64,000 nucleotides of DNA from the NCBI GenBank assembly GCA_026162565.1, contig JAOEIQ010000002.1, forward strand, positions 124,001-188,000. The letters run 5' to 3'. The stretch comes from Flavobacteriaceae bacterium NBU2973 (GTDB taxonomy: Bacteria; Bacteroidota; Bacteroidia; Flavobacteriales; Flavobacteriaceae). The first letter of the stretch is position 1. Each line of letters opens with the position of its first letter. This document shows, piece after piece, positions 44,201-53,681 of this stretch. A program made the position numbers and the translations under genes. The notes under the pieces are model-generated. The model worked only from the letters and a program-made list of their open reading frames with translations, was not told where the DNA came from and ran no database searches.

Positions 44201-44977
44201 TTAAAAGCCTTCAAAAACTCCAAGACCAAACAACGCAAAGTCATATTTAACAGGATCAGAGGAGTCTAATTTTCGTAGTGCTTTATCTAACTCCAATAAA
44301 GCCTTTCCATCGTTTTGTTTACGCTTTAATAAGCCGAGTTTTCTGGCTACATTTCCAGAGTGAACATCCAAAGGGCAAGACAGTTGAGCAGGAGAGAGGC
44401 TCTGCCAAATACCAAAATCAACTCCAGAATTATCATTACGAACCATCCAACGTAAAAACATGTTGATGCGTTTAGCAGCTGAATTTTTTAAGGGATCACT
44501 CACATGTTTTTGAGTTCTTGATACATGATCAATTTCAAAAAAGACTTTTTTAAATTCATGTATGCTTTTCTGGAGTGAATTGTTTTCTGTATTCTTTGAA
44601 AATATTGATTCTAATCCATTATGATTTGTATAGATATGCTTGAGGCTTTTTATAAATTGAATGCAGTCTAATCCATTGAAAGTTCTATGTACAAACGATT
44701 CTAATTTTTCTAAATCAGGTTCTTGATGATTCATAACAAAGTCATAAGGTGAATTATCAAGTAGTAGCATTAATCGTTTAGCATTATTAATAATGCTTTT
44801 TCGATTTCCCCAAGCTATAGTTGCTGTTAAAAAACCTGCAATTTCTATATCTTCTTTCTTTGAAAATGTATGAGGTACTTGTATAGGATCGCTTTCAATA
44901 AATCGTGGATTATTGTATTGAATAACTTTGGCATCGAGAAACTCTCTGAGTTCTTGTTTGTTTAAGCGTTTTGGCAA
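44201..44977 (-). CDS. TIGR02757 family (DUF2400) protein
   Basis: This 258-aa protein has NNPRFIESDPIQVPHTFSKK, EIAGFLTATIAWGNRKSIIN, RINMFLRWMVRNDNSGVDFG, CPLDVHSGNVARKLGLL and a KYDFALFGLGVFEGF end. These are the signatures of TIGR02757, common in Bacteroidota. The central region recalls HhH-GPD glycosylase folds, but function is unproven. It lies 24 bases after the ABC ATPase gene on the same strand. Confidence 0.9.
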   Translation of the reverse strand: MPKRLNKQELREFLDAKVIQYNNPRFIESDPIQVPHTFSKKEDIEIAGFLTATIAWGNRKSIINNAKRLMLLLDNSPYDFVMNHQEPDLEKLESFVHRTFNGLDCIQFIKSLKHIYTNHNGLESIFSKNTENNSLQKSIHEFKKVFFEIDHVSRTQKHVSDPLKNSAAKRINMFLRWMVRNDNSGVDFGIWQSLSPAQLSCPLDVHSGNVARKLGLLKRKQNDGKALLELDKALRKLDSSDPVKYDFALFGLGVFEGF

Positions 44978-45001
44978 TTTTTATTATTGAAGTAAATTTT
45001 T

Positions 45002-45661
45002 CTAAATAATCTTTCCATCAACCATAGTTAGCTTTCTATCAGCCATATCTGCTAGCTCTTTGTTATGAGTAACAATTACAAAGGTTTGTCCAAATTCATC
45101 ACGCAATTTAAAAAAGAGATTATGCAAATTCTCTGCAGATTCACTATCAAGATTTCCCGAAGGTTCATCAGCAAAAATTACTTTCGGATTATTTACTAAA
45201 GCTCTAGCTACAGCAACACGTTGTTGCTCACCTCCAGATAATTCACTTGGTTTATGATTGTAACGATGTGATAAGCCCAAAAAGTCTAAAAAGCGTTTAG
45301 CTTGAACTTCAGCTTCAGATTTACTTATGCCTTTTATAAAAGCTGGTAAACATACATTTTCTAAAGCTGTAAACTCTGGTAATAATTGGTGAAACTGGAA
45401 TATAAATCCAATATTTTCATTTCTGAATTTCGCGATAGCTTTATCAGTTAGTTTGGTAATGTCTGTATCACAAATTGATAAGCTAGATACTTCATTTTTA
45501 TCTGAAATATCAAGAGTTCCTAATATTTGTAAAAGTGTTGTTTTTCCTGCTCCTGAAGCACCTACTATAGAAACTATTTCACCTTCATTAATCGATATAT
45601 CAACGCCTTTTAAAACATGAAGGTCATCGTAATATTTATGAATATTTTTAGCACTAATCAT
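45002..45661 (-). CDS. ABC transporter ATP-binding protein (LolD/MacB type)
   Basis: This 219-aa ATPase has Walker [10 protein letters not shown] (residues 34-42), the LolD-like loop [18 protein letters not shown], signature [15 protein letters not shown] and Walker [13 protein letters not shown]. These match the LolD/FtsE/MacB group involved in lipoprotein release or extracytoplasmic mechanotransmission. No permease gene is adjacent, so its partner lies elsewhere. Cytoplasmic membrane face. Confidence 0.92.
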   Translation of the reverse strand: MISAKNIHKYYDDLHVLKGVDISINEGEIVSIVGASGAGKTTLLQILGTLDISDKNEVSSLSICDTDITKLTDKAIAKFRNENIGFIFQFHQLLPEFTALENVCLPAFIKGISKSEAEVQAKRFLDFLGLSHRYNHKPSELSGGEQQRVAVARALVNNPKVIFADEPSGNLDSESAENLHNLFFKLRDEFGQTFVIVTHNKELADMADRKLTMVDGKII

Positions 45662-45717
45662 ATGGAAGCTAAAATACTATTTTAATATCAAAAAGCTCTA
45701 GATGATTTATACCAAAA

Positions 45718-48234
45718 TTATAATACTCTAGGGAAGTCATTTATTTCATTTCCACGACTAGACAATCTATCTATAGTATTTTGTTTATCTCTTCTTTTGA
45801 AAATACTTCTTATACCATTATAATCTATAAAGTATTGCAGTCTAACGGATAGTATATGCTGCATATCTTGCGCTAATAAATTATCTAGACTATCAAAAAA
45901 GCTATCTTTTGATTGTGAATTTTGATTGAATAACTGGTTTCTATATAAAGCAGTTAAAAAGCTTCCTGGAGCAAATTGCCAAGAATAGCTTAAATCTACA
46001 TTCCAAGTGCTAAAATTTACATTTGAATCTCCTAAACCCAATTCATCATAAGTACTAGGAGTTTTCAATAATCGTCCATTGTCTAATAGTAAATACGGAT
46101 TTTCTTCATAATCTACCGTAGACCAATAATTTCTGAAAGTAAGGTTTAATGAATTAAAAGGGTTAAAATTATAACTACCAGAAACGCTATTAACAATTGT
46201 TTTTTGGTCACGTTGCCCAAATATTGATGATCCAGAAATACCGTTAGAATTATTAGCATAACCTCTATCTTTAATGGCATTTTCATAATTTAATGAGTAG
46301 GAAACGATAAACTTATCATTAAATTGAAAACGAGGACTCACACCAAACCAATAGTTTAAATAATCTTCTCTACCTTCTTCAAACAATTTAGCTCCTCCGA
46401 TGTTCGCATCTATAGCAAAGGGTTTATTATAATTTGTAGACACCCAAACATTAGCATTCAATCTATTTTCAAAAATAAAAAAGCGTTTGTTTTCGAAATC
46501 ACGAGGTTCGAAAAAGTCATATTGTTTTCCCATTTGGTAGTTGATATTTCCACCAAAATCCATCAATGTTTTTTTAACGTTTCCGTAGACATTTATTCCA
46601 CCATTCATTCCAGTAAATGTACTTGGTTTGTATAGTCTTCTGTAATTATACCAAGCGTTTACTCTAAAATTATTTAGTTTTTCAGTAGCTTCAAATATTT
46701 GGTACGAAGCATCTACACCAAAATTGTTAAAGTTATTTCTAAAGTTTAGACCAAGATCATTAATATCAAAGTTTTCGTTAGAAAATCTATGGTCTACACT
46801 ATAACGCCATTTTCCGTGTGCCTTTCTAATTAAAATAAAAGAACTTAAACCAGTTTCTAAGTTATCTTCTCCTGGAAGGTTTCTGTTACTCATTCTAATA
46901 TTACCACGGATATTGTAAGTATTACGTTTATTAAAAACATTAGCAACAAGCGCAGTTACATTAGCATCTCTAAAATCACTACCTTCTCTTATAACATTAG
47001 TATTAACTAAACTAACTGAAGAGTTGCCATTAAATAATTGATCTACAACAAAAATATTATAGTTAGTAAATGGCTCTACAGTTTCTCTACGGCTTTCTCC
47101 AGTATCTGTATTTCTAATTGTGGCGTCAGTTTTTTCGGTTATGGCATTAAAGAAGCCAATTCCTAGTCCTTTTTTAGTTCTACCAGATACTTTTACTGCA
47201 TTCAATACTTTTACTTCGCTTGGATAATCAATAAGCTCTTCATTTCCAGCAACATTAACACCTCCAGTTGGAGCACTACCAACACGTCTAGAAAAGAAAA
47301 GTCCACCTTTATTAAAAAGATCTACACCTTCGGTAAAAAATTGTCGCTGTTCATTAAAAGTTTGTTCAAAGGGTCCAAGGTTTAAAAATAAATTGTCAAA
47401 TCCAGCTTGACTAAAGTCTGGAATTAATGTAGCATCTAGTGTGAAATTTTCTGTTATTCCGTATTTCACATCCATACCTAAATTGAAGTCTGGTTTGTCC
47501 ATGTTATCAAATACAGTAGATGCAAAAGGATATAAATTTAATCTCACAGGAGGATGTATGTCTTTTATTCCTTTTAATTCACCATGATATAAGCCAATAT
47601 TTCCTTTAGTAGGATCTAACGGGTTCCATGTATACTGCTCATTATTTCGTCTAAAGCGTCTATGAAACTGTAATCCCCAAGTTTCTACATCTGTTGAAAA
47701 ACGTAGTGCTCTGTAAGGAATTTTCATCTCAACTGCCCAACCATCATCATTAATTTTTACGTCACTATCCCAAACTGCATTCCAGCTAAAGTCTTCACCA
47801 TTGTTTGGATTGGCAACAGCATCTGCTTGAGTTCCTGAAGAAAAGACAAAAAACTCGGTGTCGTTTTGTGCATCGTTATTTGGATTTAAAACCACCAAAA
47901 AGAAATCTGATTGCCCAAAATTATCACGACTAGTAAATTGTTTGGCAATTAGTTCAGGATCATCATACATATATGCAGCTACATAAATACCAGAATCATC
48001 ATAGGCCATTTTCACAACAGTTTTAATATCCTCTGTTGCTTTAGTTCCCATATCTGGTCTAAATTGTATAAAATCTGTTGCTTCTTCAGCATCTTTCCAA
48101 ACGGCATCATCTAAAACACCATCGATTTTTGGAGCATTGTCTGTTCGCTTTATGTTAAGTGATTTTTTTTCTTGAGCTACTATTGTTGTCGTAAAGAAAA
48201 GTAGTAATAAGAAGATTGATTGATTGATTTTCAT
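45718..48234 (-). CDS. DUF5916 outer-membrane protein with CBM9-like N-terminal domain
   Basis: This 838-aa protein has a signal peptide ending TTIVA. A CBM9-like domain (about 25-215: APKIDGVLDDAVWKDAEEATDF, WAVEMKIPYRALRF, WGLQFHRRFRRNNEQYTW) is followed by a long beta-barrel region. The latter includes FFTEGVDLFNKGGLFFSRRVG, the DUF5916 core. Family members are large outer-membrane proteins of unknown role in Bacteroidota. The gene stands alone, with about 200 bases upstream before the divergent folE. Confidence 0.9.
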   Translation of the reverse strand: MKINQSIFLLLLFFTTTIVAQEKKSLNIKRTDNAPKIDGVLDDAVWKDAEEATDFIQFRPDMGTKATEDIKTVVKMAYDDSGIYVAAYMYDDPELIAKQFTSRDNFGQSDFFLVVLNPNNDAQNDTEFFVFSSGTQADAVANPNNGEDFSWNAVWDSDVKINDDGWAVEMKIPYRALRFSTDVETWGLQFHRRFRRNNEQYTWNPLDPTKGNIGLYHGELKGIKDIHPPVRLNLYPFASTVFDNMDKPDFNLGMDVKYGITENFTLDATLIPDFSQAGFDNLFLNLGPFEQTFNEQRQFFTEGVDLFNKGGLFFSRRVGSAPTGGVNVAGNEELIDYPSEVKVLNAVKVSGRTKKGLGIGFFNAITEKTDATIRNTDTGESRRETVEPFTNYNIFVVDQLFNGNSSVSLVNTNVIREGSDFRDANVTALVANVFNKRNTYNIRGNIRMSNRNLPGEDNLETGLSSFILIRKAHGKWRYSVDHRFSNENFDINDLGLNFRNNFNNFGVDASYQIFEATEKLNNFRVNAWYNYRRLYKPSTFTGMNGGINVYGNVKKTLMDFGGNINYQMGKQYDFFEPRDFENKRFFIFENRLNANVWVSTNYNKPFAIDANIGGAKLFEEGREDYLNYWFGVSPRFQFNDKFIVSYSLNYENAIKDRGYANNSNGISGSSIFGQRDQKTIVNSVSGSYNFNPFNSLNLTFRNYWSTVDYEENPYLLLDNGRLLKTPSTYDELGLGDSNVNFSTWNVDLSYSWQFAPGSFLTALYRNQLFNQNSQSKDSFFDSLDNLLAQDMQHILSVRLQYFIDYNGIRSIFKRRDKQNTIDRLSSRGNEINDFPRVL

Positions 48235-48442
48235 TATAATTGATTGATGATTAAAATAATAAGCTTTGTTATTAGAGACAACAAAAAAACAATAGTGTTA
48301 CACTTTAAAACAAAACTAGTTCGCTTATGCTTTTAAAACTCCTAACTAAACGTTAAAAAAAGCTTATGATTGTTAATGTTGCCATGTTTTAGAAAATTTT
48401 AGAGATAATATTTTTTAGTTACTTTTACTTAAATTTATTTCT

Positions 48443-49039
48443 ATGCCTTACAAAAAACTTGAAGAATATAATATTGACGTTACAGATCATATAAAAAAAC
48501 ACTTCGAAACAATTATAGAAGAATTGGGTGAGGATAAGAATAGGGAAGGACTTCTAAAAACACCTGAACGTGCGGCAAAAGCCCTTCAATTTCTTACACA
48601 AGGTTATGATTTAGATGCTTCAGAAATATTAAAGGGAGCTATGTTTGCCGAAGATTATGATGATATGGTAATTGTAAAAGACATCGAGTTATATTCGTTG
48701 TGTGAACATCATATGTTACCTTTTTTTGGTAAAGCTCATGTGGCTTACATTCCAAATGGTCATATAGTAGGATTAAGCAAAATACCAAGAATTGTAGATG
48801 TTTTTGCTCGGCGATTACAAGTACAAGAGCGATTAACTCATGATATTTTAGAATGTATTAATAATACATTAAAGCCAAAAGGTGTTGCTGTGGTTATTGA
48901 AGCTTCTCATATGTGTATGATGATGCGAGGTGTACAAAAGCAGAATTCTGTAACAACTACTTCTGGATTTAGAGGCGCTTTTGAGACTATTGAAACTCGT
49001 ACAGAATTTTTAAAACTCATAAGTTCTGATCTGTCCTGA
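48443..49039 (+). CDS. folE: GTP cyclohydrolase I
   Basis: This 198-aa enzyme converts GTP to 7,8-dihydroneopterin triphosphate, the first step of tetrahydrofolate and pterin synthesis. [19 protein letters not shown] holds zinc ligands Cys87 and His90, and [11 protein letters not shown] holds Cys158. [20 protein letters not shown] and [13 protein letters not shown] are canonical. Cytoplasmic homodecamer by family knowledge. A pterin-4a-carbinolamine dehydratase gene occurs about 7 kb away. Confidence 0.96.
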   Translation: MPYKKLEEYNIDVTDHIKKHFETIIEELGEDKNREGLLKTPERAAKALQFLTQGYDLDASEILKGAMFAEDYDDMVIVKDIELYSLCEHHMLPFFGKAHVAYIPNGHIVGLSKIPRIVDVFARRLQVQERLTHDILECINNTLKPKGVAVVIEASHMCMMMRGVQKQNSVTTTSGFRGAFETIETRTEFLKLISSDLS

Positions 49040-49069
49040 TGTAACAAATAAGATGCTAGATATACTAAT

Positions 49070-49099
49070 AAAGTGTCAGGATTTCTTGGCACTTTTTTT
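49070..49099 (+). terminator. Probable terminator after folE
   Basis: aaagtg and cacttt arms enclose a 14-base loop and are followed by a run of T. The stem is short (6 bp). Confidence 0.6.
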
Positions 49100-49136
49100 G
49101 TACTGTAAAGTTCAAATAATATAACCCTTATTTACT

Positions 49137-49415
49137 ATGAAATTTTTCACAAAAAATAAATATAGATTATTAGCATCGAGTATTATACTTGATGCTATAG
49201 GTATGATTCCGTTTATAGATTTACTTTGGGCACCACTTTCTGGATATCTGATGGCTAAACTTTACAAAGGCAGTACAGGACGATTAGCTGGTGCTTTTAC
49301 GTTTATTGAAGAGATTATACCAGGAACAGATTTTATACCAACCTTTACTATTATGTGGTTTTACACTCACATTTTAATCAATAAACCTGAAGATACTATT
49401 ATAAATGTAAACTAA
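49137..49415 (+). CDS. Small membrane protein of unknown function (92 aa)
   Basis: Two hydrophobic stretches (about 12-40 with IILDAIGMIPFIDLLWAPLSGY, and 65-85) suggest a small inner-membrane protein. GSTGRLAGAFTFIEEIIPGTDFIPTF is a distinctive Gly/Pro-containing middle. I recall similar short proteins in Flavobacteriaceae but no function. It has its own strong terminator, so it is a genuine transcription unit. Confidence 0.75.
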   Translation: MKFFTKNKYRLLASSIILDAIGMIPFIDLLWAPLSGYLMAKLYKGSTGRLAGAFTFIEEIIPGTDFIPTFTIMWFYTHILINKPEDTIINVN

Positions 49416-49441
49416 AAAAGCGCTCATTAGAGCGCTTTTTT
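49414..49441. terminator. Convergent terminator hairpin
   Basis: aaaaaagcgctc and agagcgcttttttt with a short loop form a compact stem between the 92-aa protein gene (plus) and the lipoprotein gene (minus). Confidence 0.9.
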
Positions 49442-49459
49442 AGTATATAATACCTATAG

Positions 49460-50011
49460 TTATTGAACTACTACATTGTTAAAAGTAACAGAAATATCTG
49501 TTTCACCACCTGCATTAGTAATATCGCCTTCACTAACACCTGCAGCATCTTTAGCTGGTTCGTGACGTAAGGTAATTGTCACACTACCAGTGGTTGCAGA
49601 ACCAGTAGCTACAGTAAAAGCTAAACCAACTGGGTTACCATCCCCATCAGAATCAGCGTAAGCAAATGTGCCTATGTTAGATGAAAAGAAAAATTGGTGC
49701 TCATCATCCTCTTCTTCTATTTCTTCCGTTATAGATTCAGCTGGTGACTCTGTTTCATTTAATAAATCTAAAGTACCATTGTATGTGGTATTAGCTGTAA
49801 GATTTCCTGAAACATCAGATGTTATAGTTCCATTTAAATCTCTGAAGGTCATAGTAATTTGAGTTCCGCCACCTTGAGGTGTTAATCTAGCTATTAAAGT
49901 CGTTATAACTTCTTCTTCATTTACTGGAGTAGGACTATCATCATCATTAGAACATGAAGAAAAAGTAATCATTGATAAAATTAGTATGGATAAAAATTTA
50001 ATTGTTTTCAT
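49460..50011 (-). CDS. Acidic lipoprotein paired with a TonB-dependent receptor
   Basis: This 183-aa protein has a lipoprotein signal (MKTIKFLSILILSMITFSSC). The mature part begins with an Asp-rich linker (SNDDDSPTP), then a beta-sandwich-like domain with TLIARLTPQGGGTQITMTFRD, an acidic loop ITEEIEEEDDEHQFFFSS, YADSDGDGNPVGL (Ca-binding-like) and SVTITLRHEPAKDAAG. I recall this family directly beside TonB receptors in Flavobacteriia under the name type 1 periplasmic binding fold protein. The gene starts 12 bases after the receptor stop. It likely acts as the receptor's surface or periplasmic partner. Confidence 0.82.
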   Translation of the reverse strand: MKTIKFLSILILSMITFSSCSNDDDSPTPVNEEEVITTLIARLTPQGGGTQITMTFRDLNGTITSDVSGNLTANTTYNGTLDLLNETESPAESITEEIEEEDDEHQFFFSSNIGTFAYADSDGDGNPVGLAFTVATGSATTGSVTITLRHEPAKDAAGVSEGDITNAGGETDISVTFNNVVVQ

Positions 50012-50023
50012 TGTTTAATTGTT

Positions 50024-52417
50024 TTAAAAATTTAGTTTTAATTGTAATTGTATATTTCTTCCTAAATCATCAGCGAAATATCGTAACCTGTTTAAATAAT
50101 TACGATAGGAAGTATTAAATATATTTTCTATTTGTAAGCCAATTGTAAATACGTTTTGATTTTTAAAATCAAAATCTAACGAACTTCTAAAATGCATTAA
50201 GTGGTAACCTGGAGGAGGAGTACTAACATCTACTAACACAAATTCGTTTCTAGAAGGAATAAACACTTCAAAATTATTATCTGGAAATTCGTTTTGTCTA
50301 AATACTGCTTGACTAATTAAATTAAGATTAAGATTATTCCATTCTGGCTTATTAAACGAGAGCTTGGTTTCGGTTTCAAATGGAGGCATATCTATTAGTG
50401 CTCTACTATTTGATACATCATTTCCTTTTATAAATGAGGATTTATTACTCAAAACCCAGTTACTAGAAATTTTATATTCTCCAGTAAAATCTATTCCAAA
50501 TAATGTAGCATTTGTTTGTTTATATCCCCAAATAGGGAAGTAGCCTCTTATAGTCTGTTCCGAGCCAGTTGGCTCTATGTATATAAAATCATTAATAAGG
50601 TTCAGATACGATTCTAAAAGCAATGAAAATTGCTTATTCTTATAATTATAAGTTGTAGAAAATCGATTCGAGGTTTCTTGATCTATTCGTAAATCACCGA
50701 GTTCTATTCTAGCTGCCGAATGATGTAATCCATCACTAAACAATTCTGCTGGATTAGGAGCTCTATTAGATAAACTATAATTTACATTTATGGTATTATT
50801 CTCATTAATATTAACAAATAACCCTAGAGATCCCGAAAGATTATGATAATCAAATTTTGGATTGGTTAATAATTCTGTTCCAAAATCTTCTAGTATTATA
50901 TTTGAAAAATCTTGGTTATAACCTAATTCATTCCAACGATTTGACTCATAAAATTTTTTTGCGTCATATCTATTAAAATCATAACGAAGACCAGCATTTA
51001 ATAATGTTTTATTAGTTAATCTTAAGGTAGAAATAATAAAGGTTCCAAAATCGTATCTATCATAATCTGGGATGAGTCTTCTAACACCAGTTTCAGGACT
51101 TGCGAAATTATTTTGATAACTACCAACTAAACCAATATTAAAAACGCGCTTAATATTATTGTCTATTTTAATATTTGCTTTTAATGAATGTGTAGTTAAT
51201 TTTAGATCCACAGCAGGAATCTCATCTCTATTACCACGCCTTAAATCAAATTCAAATCGACGATTATTTTGAAAGTCATATTGCACATTAAGTTTCCCTA
51301 ATGATTGTAAACGTTTGTAAAAAGTTACTTTAGCTAAATGATGCTTAATCTCTTGCTTTGGATTGTTTATATCGTATGAAAAATCATCTATTGTTAATGG
51401 AATATCACTAGAAATAGCTCTTTCGAAATCCTCAACATTTCCTAAATGCGAAGCTCTTAAAATTCCAATTTCATTATCAATATAACTATAAAATATATTG
51501 AATCCTTTTTCAAAAGTTTTATAACCAGAATTAATGGAAAAAGATTTAGAGTTTAAACCAGTATTAGTTAAATTATAGTCTGGTGCCTCAAAATCTCCAA
51601 AGCGTTTAATACTGGCTTGAGCTGAAGCATACCAGCCTTTTTCATAGGTTTTAGTTACCGAACTACTGGTTGAATAACCACGACCATTTGTTTGCCCATT
51701 TAAAAGGACTTTACCATAGATAGAATCTTTTAAAACTACTTTTGTTGGGTTAATTATTACAGTTCCTCCAATGGCATCTCCTCCAAACTCTAATGCGTCT
51801 GCACCTTTAATAACTGAAATGCTTCCTGCTGAATTAATATCTATATTTGGTGCATGTTCAATTCCCCATTCTTGATCTTGAAGTCGTACACCATTATTCA
51901 TTATAATTATTCTACTACTATGTAAACCATTAATTACTGGTTTTACAATTGCGTTACCAGTATTAATGGAAGACACTCCACTAACTTCTTTTAAAGCATC
52001 ACCTATGTTACCACTACTATACTGTTCAATTTTGTTAGTTGTTATAAGTGTCTCTTGACTAGTAAGAGTGTTTTTTACTGTCTCTCCTTTTACAGTTACT
52101 TCATTTAATTCTTCAATGTGATGTTCCATTAGGACTTCTATAACTGTATCATCATTAACAGAAGAAGTAAACGTTTTAGTTTCACAGTTTAAGTGAGAAA
52201 CAGTTATAGTATATTCCCCTTTACATAAATCTGTAAAAGTAAATACTCCATTAGAGTTACTTGTAGTATGTTTATTTATTTGCTCTATATAAATAGTTGC
52301 ATCTTGAATGTTGGTGCCGTCATGAAAATCCTTGACAGTTCCAGTTACTGTTAATGTGCAATCTTGCGCACTAATACAACTAAATATTAAGCAGAATAGT
52401 AAGCTTAAATATTTCAT
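50024..52417 (-). CDS. TonB-dependent receptor
   Basis: This 797-aa protein has a signal peptide (MKYLSLLFCLIFSCISA). A carboxypeptidase-regulatory-like domain (about 22-95: TVTGTVKDFHDGTNIQDATI) is followed by a plug (about 105-230). The plug has SSGNIGDALKEVSGVSSINTG, NGLHSSRIIIMNNGVRLQDQ and ISVIKGADALEFGGDAIGG. A barrel ends in RNIQLQLKLNF. The sequence WGIEHAPNID in the plug and the His/Cys-rich protein upstream suggest a metal or metallophore substrate, by inference. Outer membrane; energised by TonB. Confidence 0.92.
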   Translation of the reverse strand: MKYLSLLFCLIFSCISAQDCTLTVTGTVKDFHDGTNIQDATIYIEQINKHTTSNSNGVFTFTDLCKGEYTITVSHLNCETKTFTSSVNDDTVIEVLMEHHIEELNEVTVKGETVKNTLTSQETLITTNKIEQYSSGNIGDALKEVSGVSSINTGNAIVKPVINGLHSSRIIIMNNGVRLQDQEWGIEHAPNIDINSAGSISVIKGADALEFGGDAIGGTVIINPTKVVLKDSIYGKVLLNGQTNGRGYSTSSSVTKTYEKGWYASAQASIKRFGDFEAPDYNLTNTGLNSKSFSINSGYKTFEKGFNIFYSYIDNEIGILRASHLGNVEDFERAISSDIPLTIDDFSYDINNPKQEIKHHLAKVTFYKRLQSLGKLNVQYDFQNNRRFEFDLRRGNRDEIPAVDLKLTTHSLKANIKIDNNIKRVFNIGLVGSYQNNFASPETGVRRLIPDYDRYDFGTFIISTLRLTNKTLLNAGLRYDFNRYDAKKFYESNRWNELGYNQDFSNIILEDFGTELLTNPKFDYHNLSGSLGLFVNINENNTINVNYSLSNRAPNPAELFSDGLHHSAARIELGDLRIDQETSNRFSTTYNYKNKQFSLLLESYLNLINDFIYIEPTGSEQTIRGYFPIWGYKQTNATLFGIDFTGEYKISSNWVLSNKSSFIKGNDVSNSRALIDMPPFETETKLSFNKPEWNNLNLNLISQAVFRQNEFPDNNFEVFIPSRNEFVLVDVSTPPPGYHLMHFRSSLDFDFKNQNVFTIGLQIENIFNTSYRNYLNRLRYFADDLGRNIQLQLKLNF

Positions 52418-52444
52418 TAAAAAGTTTTAGTAGAAAATATAATT

Positions 52445-52789
52445 TTATATGTATTGTACTAAAACTTGAGGCGGACCACGAAGAGAAAAATTTAGTGGCT
52501 GATGACTATTTAGAAAATTATAATAAGAAAAGTTTTGTTCTATATCTATGTTAACAAACTCTGATATATCATGATTAAATGTAATGAAGTATTGGTTTGT
52601 TTTATTAAACTTATAAAACTCACAATCTAAATCTAATTCATGAAAATGGTCAATAGAATTTGTTTTACATACCTCATGTTTATGATTTTCAAAAGCATGA
52701 TTAAGTTTTATAGCAGATGGAAGAAGTAAACTTGCAACTAGTGTTAAGGTAAAAACCTTGAAACTAATATGTTGTTTGTAATTATTCAA
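52445..52789 (-). CDS. Small exported His/Cys-containing protein upstream of the TonB receptor
   Basis: The start is TTG 52789, overlapping the stop codon of the DUF6787 gene (8 bases shared); no ATG is available in this frame nearby. The 114-aa product has one hydrophobic segment (about 10-27, FKVFTLTLVASLLLPSAI). A cluster of potential metal ligands follows: HAFENHKHEVCK and DHFHELDLDCEFYKF. No family recognised with certainty. It lies 27 bases before the TonB receptor and probably works with it, perhaps as a metal-binding accessory. Confidence 0.75.
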   Translation of the reverse strand: MNNYKQHISFKVFTLTLVASLLLPSAIKLNHAFENHKHEVCKTNSIDHFHELDLDCEFYKFNKTNQYFITFNHDISEFVNIDIEQNFSYYNFLNSHQPLNFSLRGPPQVLVQYI

Positions 52790-53105
52790 CGTCTTTTAAA
52801 AATCTTTTAAATCCTATTCTGCTTAACATTTTTTTTACAAAATTCCAGAAAAAGGAATATTGACCAAAAATCCATCCAAAGAAAACCAATAAAAATTGAT
52901 AAACAATAAAAACTAACAGAATTTTAAGAACATAATAAAAGACAATTTCAATATTTCCATTAAAATTCTCTTTTACAATACCTAGATAGGTCAATATTGG
53001 TTTTGTAACCAGCATAGAAGAGGAGCCAGTTATACCAAAAACAATAAATATAATTAGAACTTGCCAATTTGAGGAAATTCCCCAACGTTGTTTTAATTTT
53101 TCCAT
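52782..53105 (-). CDS. DUF6787 family membrane protein
   Basis: This 107-aa protein starts MEKLKQRWGISSNWQVLII. It has two transmembrane regions (about 15-38 and 58-85) and ends with FGQYSFFWNFVKKMLSRIGF, the signature I associate with DUF6787. Function unknown. It overlaps the next gene and follows DUF6146 by 23 bases, in a five-gene minus-strand cluster with a TonB receptor. Confidence 0.82.
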   Translation of the reverse strand: MEKLKQRWGISSNWQVLIIFIVFGITGSSSMLVTKPILTYLGIVKENFNGNIEIVFYYVLKILLVFIVYQFLLVFFGWIFGQYSFFWNFVKKMLSRIGFKRFLKDVE

Positions 53106-53128
53106 AGCTTCAATCTATGGCAAAGATA

Positions 53129-53563
53129 TTAAATTCTTGGAGTGAAACCTGTTAATCGTTGTTTATATTGTAACTGAAAGTAAATAAAATAGTTGTAAAG
53201 TTTATAGTTAACTTCATAACCATAATCAATATTTGGGTTGTAGTCTATTCTCATTTGATACAGGTTTGGATCGTATTTATAAGGATCTAAAACCCGTTGA
53301 TTCCACGAGACCACATATAAGTGATTTCTATTCTCCATAAATTGTTGAGAATAATAGCCTTCAGGTCTAGCAGTACTATCTAACCAAGCATTAAAGCCTG
53401 GTTCAATAATTATTATTTGATAATTTGATTCTTCATTACCAATTCTAACAGTATCATTAGCTACTTCCTTTACTACTTCATTATCAGTATTTGAGATTTT
53501 GTCTGTTGTTTTACAACTAAAGATTCCAATGCAGATAATCAGGATTACAATTAAATTTTTCAT
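53129..53563 (-). CDS. DUF6146 family lipoprotein
   Basis: Start placed at ATG 53563 (MKNLIVILIICIGIFSC); an ATG two codons earlier is equally usable. The 144-aa lipoprotein has an Asn/Val-rich linker. The DUF6146 core follows: IIIEPGFNAWLDSTARPEGYY, FMENRNHLYVVSWNQRV and YEVNYKLYNYFIYFQLQYKQR. Function unknown. First gene of the receptor cluster on the minus strand. Confidence 0.85.
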   Translation of the reverse strand: MKNLIVILIICIGIFSCKTTDKISNTDNEVVKEVANDTVRIGNEESNYQIIIIEPGFNAWLDSTARPEGYYSQQFMENRNHLYVVSWNQRVLDPYKYDPNLYQMRIDYNPNIDYGYEVNYKLYNYFIYFQLQYKQRLTGFTPRI

Positions 53564-53630
53564 AACCAACCTTTTACTTAAAGATACAAAATCTATTCCA
53601 AAAAAAGTTCTTATTAAAATAGCTTTAACA

Positions 53631-53658
53631 AAAAAGGCCGAACATAGAGTTCGACCTT
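53631..53658 (-). terminator. Terminator after the DUF937 gene
   Basis: On the minus strand aaggtcgaac, a 5-base loop and gttcggcctt (one G-U pair) are followed by a T run. Confidence 0.82.
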
Positions 53659-53681
53659 ATTTTATAAAAGTATCAATTTCT

